DNA from: Kalaharituber pfeilii
Lineage: Eukaryota; Ascomycota; Pezizomycetes; Pezizales; Pezizaceae
Length of the DNA: 64,000 nucleotides
Direction: 5' to 3'
Assembly (NCBI GenBank): GCA_015179045.1
Contig: WHUZ01000090.1
Coordinates: 124,001-188,000 of the forward strand
Program-made: the position numbers and the translations under genes
Shown here: positions 1 to 11,569 of the stretch, in pieces
Layout: every line of letters begins with the position of its first letter
How positions within the stretch are numbered: position 1 is the stretch's first letter
The notes under the pieces: model-generated
Databases searched by the model: none
What the model saw: the letters and a program-made list of their open reading frames with translations, nothing else
Told to the model about the DNA's origin: nothing

Positions 1-200
1 ATGACCATCAAAAAAAGCTTCTGAGATAACTATCAAAACTCCTGCCAAAGCGAGCATCAAATGGTGGCGAAATGGCTATCAAAATGGCTGCCGAAATGAC
101 CATCAAAAAGGTTACTGAAATGGCTGTCAGCACAACTATAAAAATTGTGAAAATGCTTACCAAAATAGAATCCAAAACAGCAAGATTGAGCAGTCAGCCA
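1..200. repeat. Degenerate ~24-bp tandem repeat
   Basis: Several imperfect units built around 'atgaccatcaaaa' and 'atggctatcaaaatggc' follow one another. Read on the + strand in short frame stretches they would encode a Lys/Met-rich, coiled-coil-like peptide, but frames are broken by stops and shifts. No gene is supported here. It may be the decayed end of a coiled-coil coding region lying left of the window. Confidence 0.5.
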
Positions 201-299
201 TGACGGCAGTGGTAATAGCAAAAGTAAGTGGATTGGATCTGCTGCTTTTGCTAGGCAATCCAGAAGTATACCAGATACTGCATAGCGTATGTTATGCAT

Positions 300-640
300 T
301 AGTCAGGTGTCCCAATACTTTTGAAATGACCTAGTATTCTCGCCATATCCTACATGGTGGTATGCGCGTAATGATATAAAAAACAGAAACCATGAACCAC
401 AATAGCTAAGCATTCGATCCAGCACGTATGGAGGGCACACGGCCCGATTTATGCTCAGACTCAATCATGGCTCCCACGGATATCCGCCTGTTGGAGTCAA
501 CTCCGACAACACCGACCGATCATGTCCGCCCGGTCATTGCATGTGCAACCGGACATTGACGCAGTTCTCTCAGACTGCCTGGGAGTAGCGTTGTATACCC
601 TTAGCTAGTCATGGTTTCCAACAGCATCAAGGCACATACC
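300..640. other. Non-coding interval, nothing recognised
   Basis: No supported gene or repeat boundary is seen in this stretch between the left-edge repeat and the LINE remnant. Confidence 0.4.
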
Positions 641-1015
641 ACAGGAACAAGGGCGAGAGAACGAACCAGGCTGGGCCTCAGGTACAAACCGTTACAATTG
701 GGCAGATGGATAGGGGACTCTCAGCGGCATCCTGGGAAACAAAGGACTTACAGCATGGAGAAACCGCATAGGAGAAGGAGATGTGGATGAATGCAGATGG
801 TGCAGGATGAGCAAAGAAACGAAAAACCACATCCTAGGGTGCTGAGGCGGCCAGAGAGACAGGCACAGATCAAGGAATAGACCGATGTTGGCGTGGGTGA
901 CAGAGTAGAGGGAGATGGATGATGGAAGAGGAGATCAGGTAGACAGCTATTGTAACCGGTTGGTGACCATCGCCCCGGTCATGGCCGCGAGGCTAGAATA
1001 CTACATACTTTAAAT
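640..1015 (+). pseudogene. LINE (non-LTR retrotransposon) C-terminal relic
   Basis: Translation of about 723-840 gives a run with a CX2C...H...C zinc-knuckle (residues 'DECRWCRMSKETKNHILGC'), the motif found at the C-terminus of many LINE ORF2 proteins after the reverse transcriptase. It is followed after a TGA by readable sequence ('MLAWVTE', 'VAPVMAARLEYY'-like) with further stops. Upstream sequence is interrupted by stops. The fragment therefore represents only the last ~100 codons of a decayed element. It is not related by orientation to the poly-T/tail at 1038-1100, which is a separate minus-strand insertion. Confidence 0.55.
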
Positions 1016-1037
1016 TAAGCGAAGTTTCATGCGTTCA

Positions 1038-1100
1038 AGTTTTTTTTTCTTTTTATTATATCACTATTCGCTTGCCGCCCTAGGGGCTATGGAGATGTTT
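1038..1100 (-). mobile_element. LINE 3'-tail fragment (family L-tail)
   Basis: Poly-T run followed by 'attcgcttgccgccctagg' and 'ggctatggagatg'. On the minus strand this is a 3' UTR end plus poly-A tail. The same ~55-bp tail recurs at 14675, 16087, 24084 and 62300, and at 14675 it is attached to reverse-transcriptase coding sequence, which identifies it as a LINE 3' end. No target duplication is recognisable at this copy. Confidence 0.6.
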
Positions 1101-1722
1101 TACTTACATAAGGAAATAAAAGGAAAAGATACATAAAGGAATAAAAGAAAATGATAGATAATTGAATAGAGTGGCCATCCCGCTATTCCCATGCATTCAA
1201 GTGAACTGGGTTCCACCCGTTTCCGACATCACCCACAGTTACTAATAGGTATTACCACTTCATTATTTCAACATAGCCATAAATAGGATATCAATTCAGG
1301 CGGCCAGACTATGATTTGGACTGCACAACAATAGCTCACTGTAGAGAAACAGGAAAATGGAACAAGGCAGGGGCGTCGACCATATCAAGAAATGACAGAA
1401 ATGTAAGTATTTAACATGACATCCGCAATCCCCAGAGCCCACAGGGTGGCACGCGATTAATGACTATGCATATTAAAGTAAAAAAATGAAAAAAATGACA
1501 TCTGCAGGAACATCAACGGGGAATGCAAAGAAATCGCCATTGAGTGGCTCTCGCTGAATGGACATGCGCTGAATGACAAACGGGATAATATAAGCACAAA
1601 AAGAAGAAACGCCACACTCGAGTAGGCTATATAAAGGGGACTAGCAAGCCATGAGAAAAAGTGAGGCCCTCGACAGTGTCCCAACGGGACCTACATAACA
1701 ATAGTACCTGCTCCAGCTTCAC
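1101..1722. other. Non-coding interval downstream of the WD40 NLR
   Basis: This is the 3' flank of the minus-strand NLR. I see no supported coding sequence; short open frames here lack any recognisable domain. Confidence 0.4.
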
Positions 1723-4700
1723 TTACTCTTGGTAGGGCACAGGCTCGCCAACTGATCCACGTTGTCGAAGTAGCTGAATATTGGTGGCATCGAGCCCGGT
1801 CACACCTTGGATATTTATATTTGTGAGGTTGAGTCTGTTTCGAGGTGCTACCCATAGACAGGTGGTGTCGAAGGAGTTATTGTCTAGCGTGCCCGTGCCG
1901 CCGCTAGCCTTGCGCTGAATCTGCCATACAGATACTATATCACTGCCAGAGGCAAGCAGCTGGCTATCAGGAGAGAAGGCAACACTAGTTACGAAGTCGC
2001 TATGGCCTGTAAAGGTATGGATAGCTTGTTGCCGCTGAACTGACCATAGCCGCACAGTGCCATCACGACTGCCAGAGGCAAGCAGCTGGCTATCAGGAAA
2101 GAAGGCCACACTAGATACCCAGTCGCTATGGCCTGTAAAGGTATGGATAGCTTGTTGCCGCTGAACTGACCATAGCCGTACAGTGCGATCACGACTGCTA
2201 GAGGCAAGCAGCTGGCTATCAGGAGAAAAGGCCACACTAGTTACCCCGTTGCTATGGCCTGTAAAGGTATGGATAGCTTGTTGCCGCTGAACTGACCATA
2301 GCCGCACAATGCCATCATCACTGCTAGAGGCAAGCAGCTGGCTATCAGGAGAGAACGCCACACTATTTACCCAGTCGCTATGGCCTGTAAAGGTATGGAT
2401 AGCTTGTTGCTGCTGAACTGACCATAGCCGCACAATGCCAACACTGCTAGAGGCAAGCAGCTGGCTATCAGGAGAGAACGCCACACTAGTTACCCTGTCG
2501 CTATGGCCTGTAAAGGTATGGATAGCTTGTTCCCGCTGAACTGACCATAGCCGTACAGTGCAATCATTACTGCTAGAGGCAAGCAGCTGGCTATCTGGAG
2601 AGAACGCCACACTATTTACCCAGGCGCTATGGCCTGTAAAGGTATGGATAGCTTGTTGCCGCTGAACTGACCATAGCCGTACAGTGTCATCACGACTGCT
2701 AGAGGCAAGCAGCTGGCTATCTGGAGAGAACGCCACACTAGTTACCGTGCCGCTATGGCCTGTAAAGGCATGGATAGCTTGTTGCCGCTGAACTGACCAT
2801 AGCCGTACAGTGCGATCATAACTGCTAGAGGCAAGCAGCTGGCTATCAGGAGAGAACGCCGCACTAGTTACCGTGCCGCTATGGCCTGTAAAGGTATGGA
2901 TAGCTTGTTGCCGCTGAACTGACCACAGCCGTACAGTGCGATCATAACTGCTAGAGGCAAGCAGCCGGCTATCAGGAGAGAACGCCACACTATTTACCCA
3001 GCCGCTATGGCCTGTAAAGGTATGGATAGCTTGTTGCCGCTGAACTGACCATAGCCGTACAGTGTCATCACGACTGCTAGAGGCAAGCAGCTGGCTATCT
3101 GGAGAGAACGCCACACTAGTTACCGTGCCGCTACGGCCTGTAAAGGTATGGATAGCTTGTTGCCGCTGAACTGACCACAGCCGTACAGTGCTATCACTAC
3201 TGCTAGAGGCAAGCAGCTGGCTATCTGGAGAGAACGCCACACTAGTTACCTCGTCGCTATGGCCTGTAAAGGTATGGATAGCTTGTTGCCGCTGAACTGA
3301 CCATAGCCGTACAGTGCGATCACTACTGCTAGAGGCAAGCAGCTGGCCATCAGGAGAGAACGCCACACAAGTTACCTCGTCGCTATGGCCTGTAAAGGTA
3401 TGGATAGCTTGTTGCCGCTGAACTGACCATAGCCGTACAGTGTCATCACGACTGCTAGAGGCAAGCAGCTGGCCATCAGGAGAGAACGCCACACTAGTTA
3501 CCCAGTCGCTATGGCCTGTAAAGGTATGGATAGCTTGTTGCCGCTGAACCGACCATAGCCGTACAGTGCGATCCTCACTGCTACAGGCAAGCAGCTGGCA
3601 ATCAGGAGAGAACGCCACACTAGTTACCGAGCCGCCTAACTTTATGAAAGGCCTTTCCCCAAATGATACAAACCTCATACTAGCTTTACTTAAGTCTGCC
3701 TTTCTAAGCCACGTTTGGTGCATACGAACCTGCTCACCATAGCATTAGCTAATTAAGTCAGATACGAGTAATAAGTTATGATGAATGTACGAACCTGACA
3801 GAGGTCTGCACCTTCTAGCTCAGCCTGATCAAAGAAGCCACCACTTAAATCAGCTCTGGGGATTCGTATACCACGCAAATCATGACACGTAAAGCTCTTC
3901 CCAGCTCTAACTAGTATTGTGATTGCATTCGCGGCTGCCTGGGAAAAGCTAGTGTCGATTTTGGATTCTTCAACTAAGGCCAAAAGACTGTCTTCTAATT
4001 CCCATGCTCTTTCAATGATGAAGTCAAGAACAGCAGGATCATCGACAAGATGAAACTCGTTGATCAGTGCATTAGCTTTACACTCTTTCAACGCCTGATC
4101 CCGCCAAATTGCATCAGCTACTAAGTAGTCCCGTAGTGACTTGTGCAAAAATCGGTAAGTATCTCTCTGCCGAATTAGTGGTGAACTGAGTCGTAAAATT
4201 TGCACGTTGACGTCTTCATTTGCTAAAAACTCTCTCCAGACCAACTGACCATCTTGCGATACAGAATTGAGGAAAATACTAGGAGGTGCATAGATTGCTT
4301 CTAACGTCTGCTGACGATAGAGAGCTAGTGCAAACTGTTGACAAAAGCATCGTACTTGGAAAGTAAAGTCGAGTTCAGCTAACTTAGTGTATGCATCACA
4401 GTGGGTGTCCGGCAATTGAATATTATCCAAACGTTCTTTTGCCTGTTCAATCCAATAATCAATAAACTGATTGTATAAATCGCCACGCTTGAGCTTGTAT
4501 TTGCTTTGAACTGGTTTCACGGTCATAGCCATTGTGAGAAGGAAAGGATTGCTGACTAAGGCACAAATATCAGGATTCAGGAGATACTGTTCGTATTCCT
4601 CAACTGAGTATCCAGGTTTAGCCTTCACATATTGTGAAATATACCTCCGAATGCTTGGTGTCGAGAATGGGGCAAGGTAGTATTCTCGTAATAGATGCGA

Positions 4701-6722
4701 CTGGCCACGAGGATAAAACTTGCTCTGATACCCTGAGGGCAAATATTCCGGTCGACTGGTAATGATAAATTTAGCATTCCATCTGTCAAGCTTGTTTTCA
4801 GTATAGAAGTTGCGTTCTTGTCTCTTGGTTTCATCATAACCGTCCAAGATGAAAACAAATTGTCGCTGACGTTGAACTTGCTGTATTTGATCTTCACTAA
4901 ACCCGTGTTCAGCAAAGAAAGTAGCTATGAGATCGTGATTGTTGCTTCCTGGCTGATATACTCTAAAGAGTGCAATAAACACGGGAACAACTGCCGTCGC
5001 CTGATCGGAAGCTCCGTCGTACTCAATCCATAATTGGCGTGCAAGGTAATGGTTGAACGTTGATTTTCCGGATCCAGCAGCACCTTGTATCAAACAAATT
5101 TTTTGTGGTACGTCATCTGAAAGGAAGTGCTGCATAGCCTCTAGTAGATCAAAGTGATTGCTATCATGTGGATGCAATATGCCTTCCGCCGGAATATATA
5201 AGTCAAACTTGAACACGTCTAGCTGATGTTGAGCTAGGTAGTCCTTCCTAAGCTGCTCAAATTCTGGATCTAAAGTTTTCCATACACATGTTCGACGCTG
5301 GTCCAATACTACTTTTACATTAACAAGAGATCAGCATGATGGGGTAACAAAACGTACTAAGTGCAGATAACTTCTTATTGACCTCCCTGGTAATGGCAAG
5401 GTTTTCCTGCCCGTTTGCGGCAATTTCTGCTTTCATTAGCAATCAGCATCAGTGGCATAACCATTTTCCGGTGACCGAAAATATAATCATATACTTACCA
5501 CCTAACATAGGTAATTCTCCTCTAATATCATTCAAGAGACCCTCCATCCGCCTAAGTTCATTGGAACTTTCTACTCTCATTAGCAAAATATACCTATGCA
5601 AGCTCACATAACGTTCTTACCCATAATCCTTTTCATTGTAGCCATATCTGCACATTCCCTGACAACCTTTTCCTTGCTAGCTATTTCATCGAGAATTGGT
5701 TGCATTGATATTGAGAAAGGTGTGAAAAGATTCCCAACTTTTCTTGCCCCTAAATCCATTTCTCATTAGCAAAATCTAAACTGAGCCAAATAAGTTGAAT
5801 TATCTTACAGGATGCTGAGCTACCAAAATATTTTTGTACTTCGAGTGTAAACTTAGAAATCGCATCGTAGAGTGCATCCAGAGCAGAGCCCAGCTTGCGT
5901 TTAAAAGCTTCAGATAAGTCTGAATGCAATGTGACCTCCAATGATGCAGTCATATAGATGTGTCCATAGAATTCACAAGTGGCCATCGTTTCAATAATGG
6001 TTGCCATTGCATCTTTCACCTTCTCCATTAATTCGATACGATTGAGTGCAACCTATTATTATAATTAGCTTTCGTTTCATTAGGGAGAATTTATGACTGG
6101 CCTGCAAAATAAGTCTAACACCACTCCATACAAGAGCGGTGATATCGGGGTTATGCTGTATCGCTGTATCGACTATAGCTGCATACTTCTGCACCCCCTT
6201 AAGGATCCAGTGTATACATTCTATATGCCTCTTGGCATCCCCGATTGCTTTCCTTCAAAAGCAACTTTCGCAGACTGTAAATCCTGAACAATGGCCTCCA
6301 CAGTGGGACGTATTTCATTGCCTTGCAAAGGAGTTTGGGGCGATTCCAATTGTTCCTTTAGTGGGTGCACGCAATCAGCTCCTGAGGTGGCATCCACAGT
6401 TTGTATTTGTACCAATGGTGGTGGTGATGGGAGAGTTGTAACTGGGCTCGCTGATGTTTCTGCCTGTCCAGTTTGTGGGGTTGTGCAGGGGGAAATAGGT
6501 GAAGGCCTATCTGTCGGGGGGGGGGCACTAGCAGCCCTCACATGCCCCTCTCTTCCAGCAGGAGATCTCGATCGAGATGAGCCACTATGGAGTTGCGGAA
6601 GTTAGCCTGAGTAGAGGTAAATAGCCATGCTTCTTAGAAACTGACCCAATCCCAAGCTTTTCCCCGAATTTTCTAACATTCGCACGGAATCCCGTTTGTC
6701 TTTTGAGATCAATTTTATCCAT
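1723..6722 (-). CDS. NACHT-pentapeptide-WD40 STAND protein (fungal NLR), 5' end damaged
   Basis: Cytosolic STAND signalling ATPase of the HET-E/HET-D-like class; such proteins act in non-self recognition, with the C-terminal propeller as sensor. Order on the minus strand: N-terminal region from a candidate ATG at 6720-6722; a DUF7708-like helical domain (about 6260-5620) parallel to the same domain in the 57-kb NLR; NACHT with Walker A GAAGSGKST and Walker B FVFILDGYDE (5306-3800); a short pentapeptide stretch (ADLSG, AELEGADL, ADLSKA); then 14 WD40 repeats (about 3650-1900) and a C-terminal tail. Introns I can place: 6053-6101, 5750-5808, 5571-5620, one or two in 5310-5500, and 3730-3794; several have GCTAAT shortly before the acceptor. 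Oddities: two apparent 1-nt frameshifts (near 6600 and near 6247) and a GC rather than GT donor at 6101. NACHT and WD40 frames are fully open. It may be a recent pseudogene, an allele, or carry assembly errors. Confidence 0.85.
1900..3640 (-). repeat. 14 tandem WD40 repeats (126-bp units)
   Basis: Fourteen units of 42 codons, nearly identical at DNA level, each ending in 'TVRLWSVQRQQAIHTFTGHS'. Differences cluster at two places per unit: the two residues before V(T/N)SVAF (DW, DE, GT, GW, AW, DR, NG, DF) and the residues after ASSS (RDD, SDR, SDS, YDR, NDC, DDG, RDR). The 10th unit is one codon short. Fourteen repeats would give two seven-bladed propellers. Confidence 0.95.
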
Positions 6723-7169
6723 TTGGAAAATGACTGTGAGTCAGTGCTTTATAAATGAGATAATAATAGTGACAACTTGGATAAAGAGCTTTATTCACTT
6801 TAGAGATATAAGCGATGTGGTTGATGACTGATATCTCGCAACTGTTCAAAGCCCCCGCATTTTGTTTTCTGTTGTGATTTGTACTCCGTTGGCCAACCAT
6901 TGGTAAGCTGCGTACTATGCCAATTCTGCACTCCGATCCATCAAACAGGAGCCTCATTCTGTTGTAAGTGAAGGACATAGAGTATGCTTAGCATCAGCCC
7001 CTACGGTGATTCCTTCAATCTAGGGTTGGAATGTGAAGCACTCTACTCCAAAATCTCACTATAACGTATATTGACTCAATGTAGAGAATATCGTTCACGT
7101 ATTGTTGTCACTATGGCCGATGACAAAGCCAGGCTTTTCTGCCAGATTGGTACTAGTATACGTCATGTA
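6723..7169. other. Intergenic, NLR upstream region
   Basis: Lies between the candidate NLR start and the pogo element (the likely promoter region of the NLR). No gene is recognised. Confidence 0.4.
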
Positions 7170-9394
7170 GAGGGAGCTATGGTGCTCCGACCGACTATGG
7201 AGAAGCGACCGACCAAATTTGGCCAAATTTGTGATCCCCGCACCTCAACGCAACATTGAACAACACAACAACCATGCCTTGCGGGTGGAAATAAAAATGA
7301 AGTTAAGTGAATATGACCTAGCGACAATAGAAAAAAAGTCTAATAATTAAAATACAGGTATATTAGAGAAAGAAATTGAGCAAAACATAGCGCAGTCCTA
7401 CAATCCCCCCCCCCCTTAACCAACGCCCACCACCTACACTTTTTAGTCATATCCTACACCACCCGGACCTGGAAATGTTAGTTAATGGGCATAGGAATGA
7501 CAAGGCAATATAAATAAGAGATAGGGGTACTATGGAATGGAGATTTTGTACCTATTGTGTACTGGAAAAATTGAAGTTCCCGATACATCTGGTATTGTTC
7601 TGCTGGAGCAAGGTACCCAACTTCAATATGCCATACCGGTGATCCAACTGGATGTTGAGTGGCAGTCCCAGAAGTGGTAAGTGTAGCTTGGCTAGTGATA
7701 GTAGAGTTGCTGATAAGTTTTTGTGCCTTTGCAAGTTCTCTTGCTTGTTTGCGTGCAGCCTTCTCTTCTTCCTTCTTCTGAACTTCAGCAATTCGAGCCT
7801 GCTCCTTAATTACATAGTCGTGATCTAACACTCTGCCTCCATTAATGACTCTGAGTTAGGTGGGTTCCGACACTTTGCCATGTCGGAAGTTTTGTAGCAC
7901 TTTGTTGTTAGGCTCAATAGTCCGGTACTTCTGGAGTTTCTGCTCAGCAAATTCATGATATTGATCCAGCAACTGAAGCTGAGTGGGTGTATTTAAGGTT
8001 GCTCGGACTTGTTGATGGAGGATTTTGAGTTGTTGAGGTGATGGCGGTATTTCTGGGGAAGGTTGCACCTCAGATAAGAACTGTTCGGTAGTAATCCTAT
8101 CAGCATTGACAGGAAAACAACCACTTGCCTCCCAAGATGAAATAATGTTCTCTTTAGTATAGGTAAGCTTCCGTGCAGCACTAAGGAGAACCCAAAAGTC
8201 AGGTTTGCAGAGAATCTTGGTAGGATTGTCGTATATCCAACCTCGAAGTTGACTATCATAAGCAGTCTGAAGTGGAGAGAATAAGCCAACATCAAGCGGT
8301 TGCATAAGGTGTGTAGAATGTGGCGGAAGACATAGCATATGAATATTGTTCTTTAATGCATAGTCTACAACACTGTAATGGATATGCGAACTATGTCCAT
8401 CAACAATTAAGTAGCGAGATGGGATGCGATCTGGATAAAGACTGCCGGGTGGAGGTGATCTTCGAGTGAGCTTATCAAAATGACTGATCATATATTGTAG
8501 ACCTAATTCATCATCCATATAGCCATTGGGACTATAAGCAAATGATGCAGCCTCATTATGAACACCCCCACGTCCATAATATCCATCACGATGTGACCCT
8601 GCTGACCATACCACAAATGGAGGCAAAACATCACCAGCTGCATTAACAGTTTCTAATACTGTAACAAAATCCCGATTGCCCTCTCCAGCTGCTTGTAGTT
8701 GTCTTTTGCCTGCTCGTACAATTGCTTTTCTCCGCCCTGCCATAACTCCAACTGTAATTCCTTTCTCATCACAATTCCAAAGATCTTGCTTCTGAATCCC
8801 AAATCGTCGTAGTAACTTTGCAAGCTTATCATAAAAATCTGCCGGAGTTGCAGCATCTGCAGATTTAGATGCTCTAGCTCACTCCAAATATTGAACATAA
8901 CGATATTGAATATCTGGATGCCGTGCTAAAAAGCGCTGATACCATTGTTGCCCAATAAAAATTCGTGAAACATTTCGTGACTTTAGTACCAATATTACCA
9001 TGGATTCTAACATAGGAATATGACTAATTTCACACCACTCAACAATAGATTTTTCTTCTCCTGCAGACAGCAATTGTTGCTCTACATGTGTATGGCGTCT
9101 TGCTTTTTGTGTACCATTAAGTCTTCGCCATAAGGTCACTTGATTCACTCCGAACTGATGTGCAACTTAGGATCTTTTCACATCTGGATTTTTGCGAGCA
9201 AAATCAATTGCTCTATTCATATCTGACTCCAGGTCCTTAAACTTCGACTTTGACTTCACCATTATGTTGATGTATACCTATCTACATGGCTGTCGCCTTC
9301 AGAAAGAAGACTATCACTAAGACTACCCCTGTGTCACAATTCCCTTTTTGCTCGGTCGCTTCCCCATAGTCGGTCGGAGCACCATAGCTCCCTC
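7170..9394 (-). mobile_element. pogo/Fot1-type DNA transposon, complete with TIRs
   Basis: Both ends carry a terminal inverted repeat beginning GAGGGAGCTATGGTGCTCCG and extending about 43 bp with one A/G mismatch (left 7170-7212, right 9352-9394). A TA dinucleotide flanks each side (7168-7169 and 9395-9396), the standard Tc1/mariner target duplication. The 2.2-kb interior holds one transposase reading frame on the minus strand, so the element is structurally complete but coding-dead. Confidence 0.9.
7478..9262 (-). pseudogene. pogo/Fot1 transposase (CENP-B HTH + DDE_1), three in-frame stops
   Basis: Cut-and-paste transposase acting in the nucleus on its own TIRs. From ATG 9260-9262 one frame runs through a psq/CENP-B-type DNA-binding region (FGVNQVTLWRRLNG), a second HTH, the DDE_1 core and a basic coiled-coil tail (KKEEEKAARKQARELAKAQK). 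Catalytic residues are visible as NCDEKG, DGHSSH and QPLDVG, i.e. a DDD triad. Three stops interrupt it: TAA at 9167-9169, TGA at 8879-8881 and TAA at 7856-7858; the frame is otherwise continuous to 7478 (about 594 codons). All three stops can be explained by single transitions (CAA to TAA twice; CGA or TGG to TGA). Loss of function is recent, since the frame is otherwise open. Confidence 0.9.
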
Positions 9395-9396
9395 TA

Positions 9397-10560
9397 TGCA
9401 CTAATAATGAAAATTACAAATTAGGAACAATGAACGTAATCAACTGGATGGTTTGAGCGTATATTCTTGCCCTCCACCTCACATTCCACTTTCACGCCAG
9501 CTTTGGCGAATTCTCCGGTGTCGACTGTCGCTCGGTATCCCCATCATGCCATTAGCTTCCCAGGCTTCACATTGGCGGTACCAGGCTTCCCAAGGGTGAG
9601 GGACATCTCGAGTCATGCTGATGAAGCGGGAAGCTGCCGATACGGGGGGAAAGCTGGACAGTCCCGAGCAAAGATGCATATACCAGGGCAAACTGGTGAG
9701 CAGGGAGAAGGAAGAAACTGGGAGTGGTTGTTGGAAAAGATACGAGGAGTGGTCCATTGCTCCGCTTCAACGCTGAGTTCGCTGTGCGGAAATTGCGCAA
9801 GTACGAATTTTGCACTGCACTTTGTACTCGCTATGCATACCTCAATCATTTGTATGAGGCTGCGGAAATTCAGGGATTCCGGTGCTTAAGGTTGAGGCTC
9901 GGAAGGGGTAAGCATGGCCGCTAGCAACCGAGCGGGAAACTAAGTAGGTCTGTAAAGGCCACCCCATATCATCTTCAGCTGAGAATATTGCGACCACTGT
10001 CATACATTTGTTCTGGATAATATAGAATTAGCCAGGGTCCATCGCCACTTGGTTTGCCCTTAGAGTCGTGTCAGTGGTCGTGCCAGTTCCGAGAAATTTT
10101 CAATCTACCCTCTGTATATTTGTGCTGCTCCAAGAAATTTTCTCATGTCACTCGCGTTTTCCGGAGTTGGCCAATCGATCAATTTCTACGCGCGCGCTCT
10201 GGCTTTCTCTTCTGTTACCCTCCAATATAACACTGCATCCCTAGGCAATTCATTTGTGCCAGGAATAATAGCAGCTTTTCCATGCTACCCTCAACATGGC
10301 ACACAGCGGCCTCGGTTAATAAGTGTTTTCAGGAACTCGAATTAATCCTTGAATCCCAGGTTCCTCATGAACATGTCATCCACATACGCACGAAATTTCT
10401 CACCTATCAGCGACGGCTCCGGATATGGTTCAGGGATTGGCCCAAAAGCGAGATAACCCAATTCATGGAACACAAACTCCAACCTTCGGGGCATCCTAGT
10501 TGGCCGAACCTGCCCTATACCTGGAACCCGAAAAGCAAGTATTGGCTGATTCTCCTTCTC
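9397..10560. other. Interval without recognised genes
   Basis: Short overlapping open frames on both strands show no domain or codon pattern I can support. The right part leads into the Tc1-like transposase fragment and may contain its 5' region. Confidence 0.4.
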
Positions 10561-10599
10561 TACCCCATTGCCCAGTATCCATTCTTCAGATCACCCTTC

Positions 10600-10816
10600 C
10601 CATAGTATCCCACCTCATGGCCTCCCCTCGACATAGCGTCTTAACCTCTGATGATAGCACCACTGGAAACTCCATTGCCAACCTCCCACGATCTGGCAGA
10701 CCCTCTAAGCTTAGTAGAAGAGAGGGGACGTATCCTACGCGAAGTTAAAAAAGATCGGAAGACCAAGCGTGCAGATATCATAATTATTTGCGAACTCAAT
10801 TGTAACCTTGCTACTC
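10600..10816 (+). pseudogene. Tc1-like transposase, N-terminal HTH fragment
   Basis: The frame reads ...NLPRSGRPSKLSRRE and, after a 1-nt shift near 10727, ILREVKKDRKTKRADI...ELNCNLATR. 'PRSGRP(S/R)KL' is the hinge between the two helix-turn-helix halves (PAIRED-like) of Tc1 transposases. The catalytic half lies 1.35 kb away at 12165-12926 on the same strand; the interval is occupied by a fold-back insertion. The fragment is therefore the front half of a split, inactive gene. Confidence 0.75.
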
Positions 10817-10984
10817 GCTTACTTCTTATAGCCCGCTACCTACAAATATTTAAGTATTAATTTTCAGCTTCTAACTTCTACATATCGACTTCATTTTAAT
10901 GCCTATTTTACCTACTCCTAAACTACACTTAATTTCCAAGTACCCATATCTTCTTTTTATTCTACTTTTAGTATTCATTCGAAC

Positions 10985-11265
10985 ATGTCTCTCAGTTATA
11001 GTTCAATTTTACAGATTGCTGCACCAGTACTATCATGCGATAGCGATTCTGCATTTCACTCTCCATTATTTCGTAATATTCATACGACCATTTGGATTGA
11101 TTCAGATATCAATATTATTTCGGTCGATTCTAGTCAATCCTTATCTATGGATATTCATATGTTTTTTGACGATGCAATTGATATTCCTCTCGAAAACTCC
11201 TTGGTTCAAGTCAATGGGGCATTATACGAATAATTAATATTACGTGGGCTTTTACTATCACAGTA

Positions 11266-11298
<33 letters not shown>

Positions 11299-11400
11299 CA
11301 ATATATTTTGCTAAATATAGATAAATATCCGGGTGATCCAGATAGTGATCATTATATTGAAGAATGCTCTGACCCACAACCTGCAACCTACTTTAATGAT
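10985..11400 (+). pseudogene. Unknown two-exon gene, copy A (broken)
   Basis: Encodes the same protein as copies B-E, starting MSLSYSSILQIAAPVLSCD. Relative to copy B it has lost a few bases in two places near 11222-11235, which shifts the frame after VNGAL and ends the protein early. The intron (donor GTAAGT at about 11264, long T-run, acceptor near 11320) and the first codons of exon 2 (DHYIEECSDPQPAT) are still visible. A TATTTAAG element lies about 135 bp before the ATG, and a pyrimidine-rich leader precedes it. Confidence 0.7.
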
Positions 11401-11569
11401 AGAAATTTAATTACTAATTCTATAGTAGGTGGAGGCTAAAAATAATAGACAGGGCATGACAATAGAGGACACGACAATAGAGGGCACTTTAGTAAATTTT
11501 TATATCAAGAAATTAAGAAACGAAATCAAGAAATAGTATAACTATACAGTATTACTAAATAATGATTGT

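Noticed and set aside
1900..3640. Regularly spaced repeats resembling a CRISPR array
   Set aside because: The 126-bp period encodes WD40 blades in one open frame; no short repeat/spacer structure. The 102-bp repeats at 60.2-61.3 kb are ankyrin codons for the same reason.
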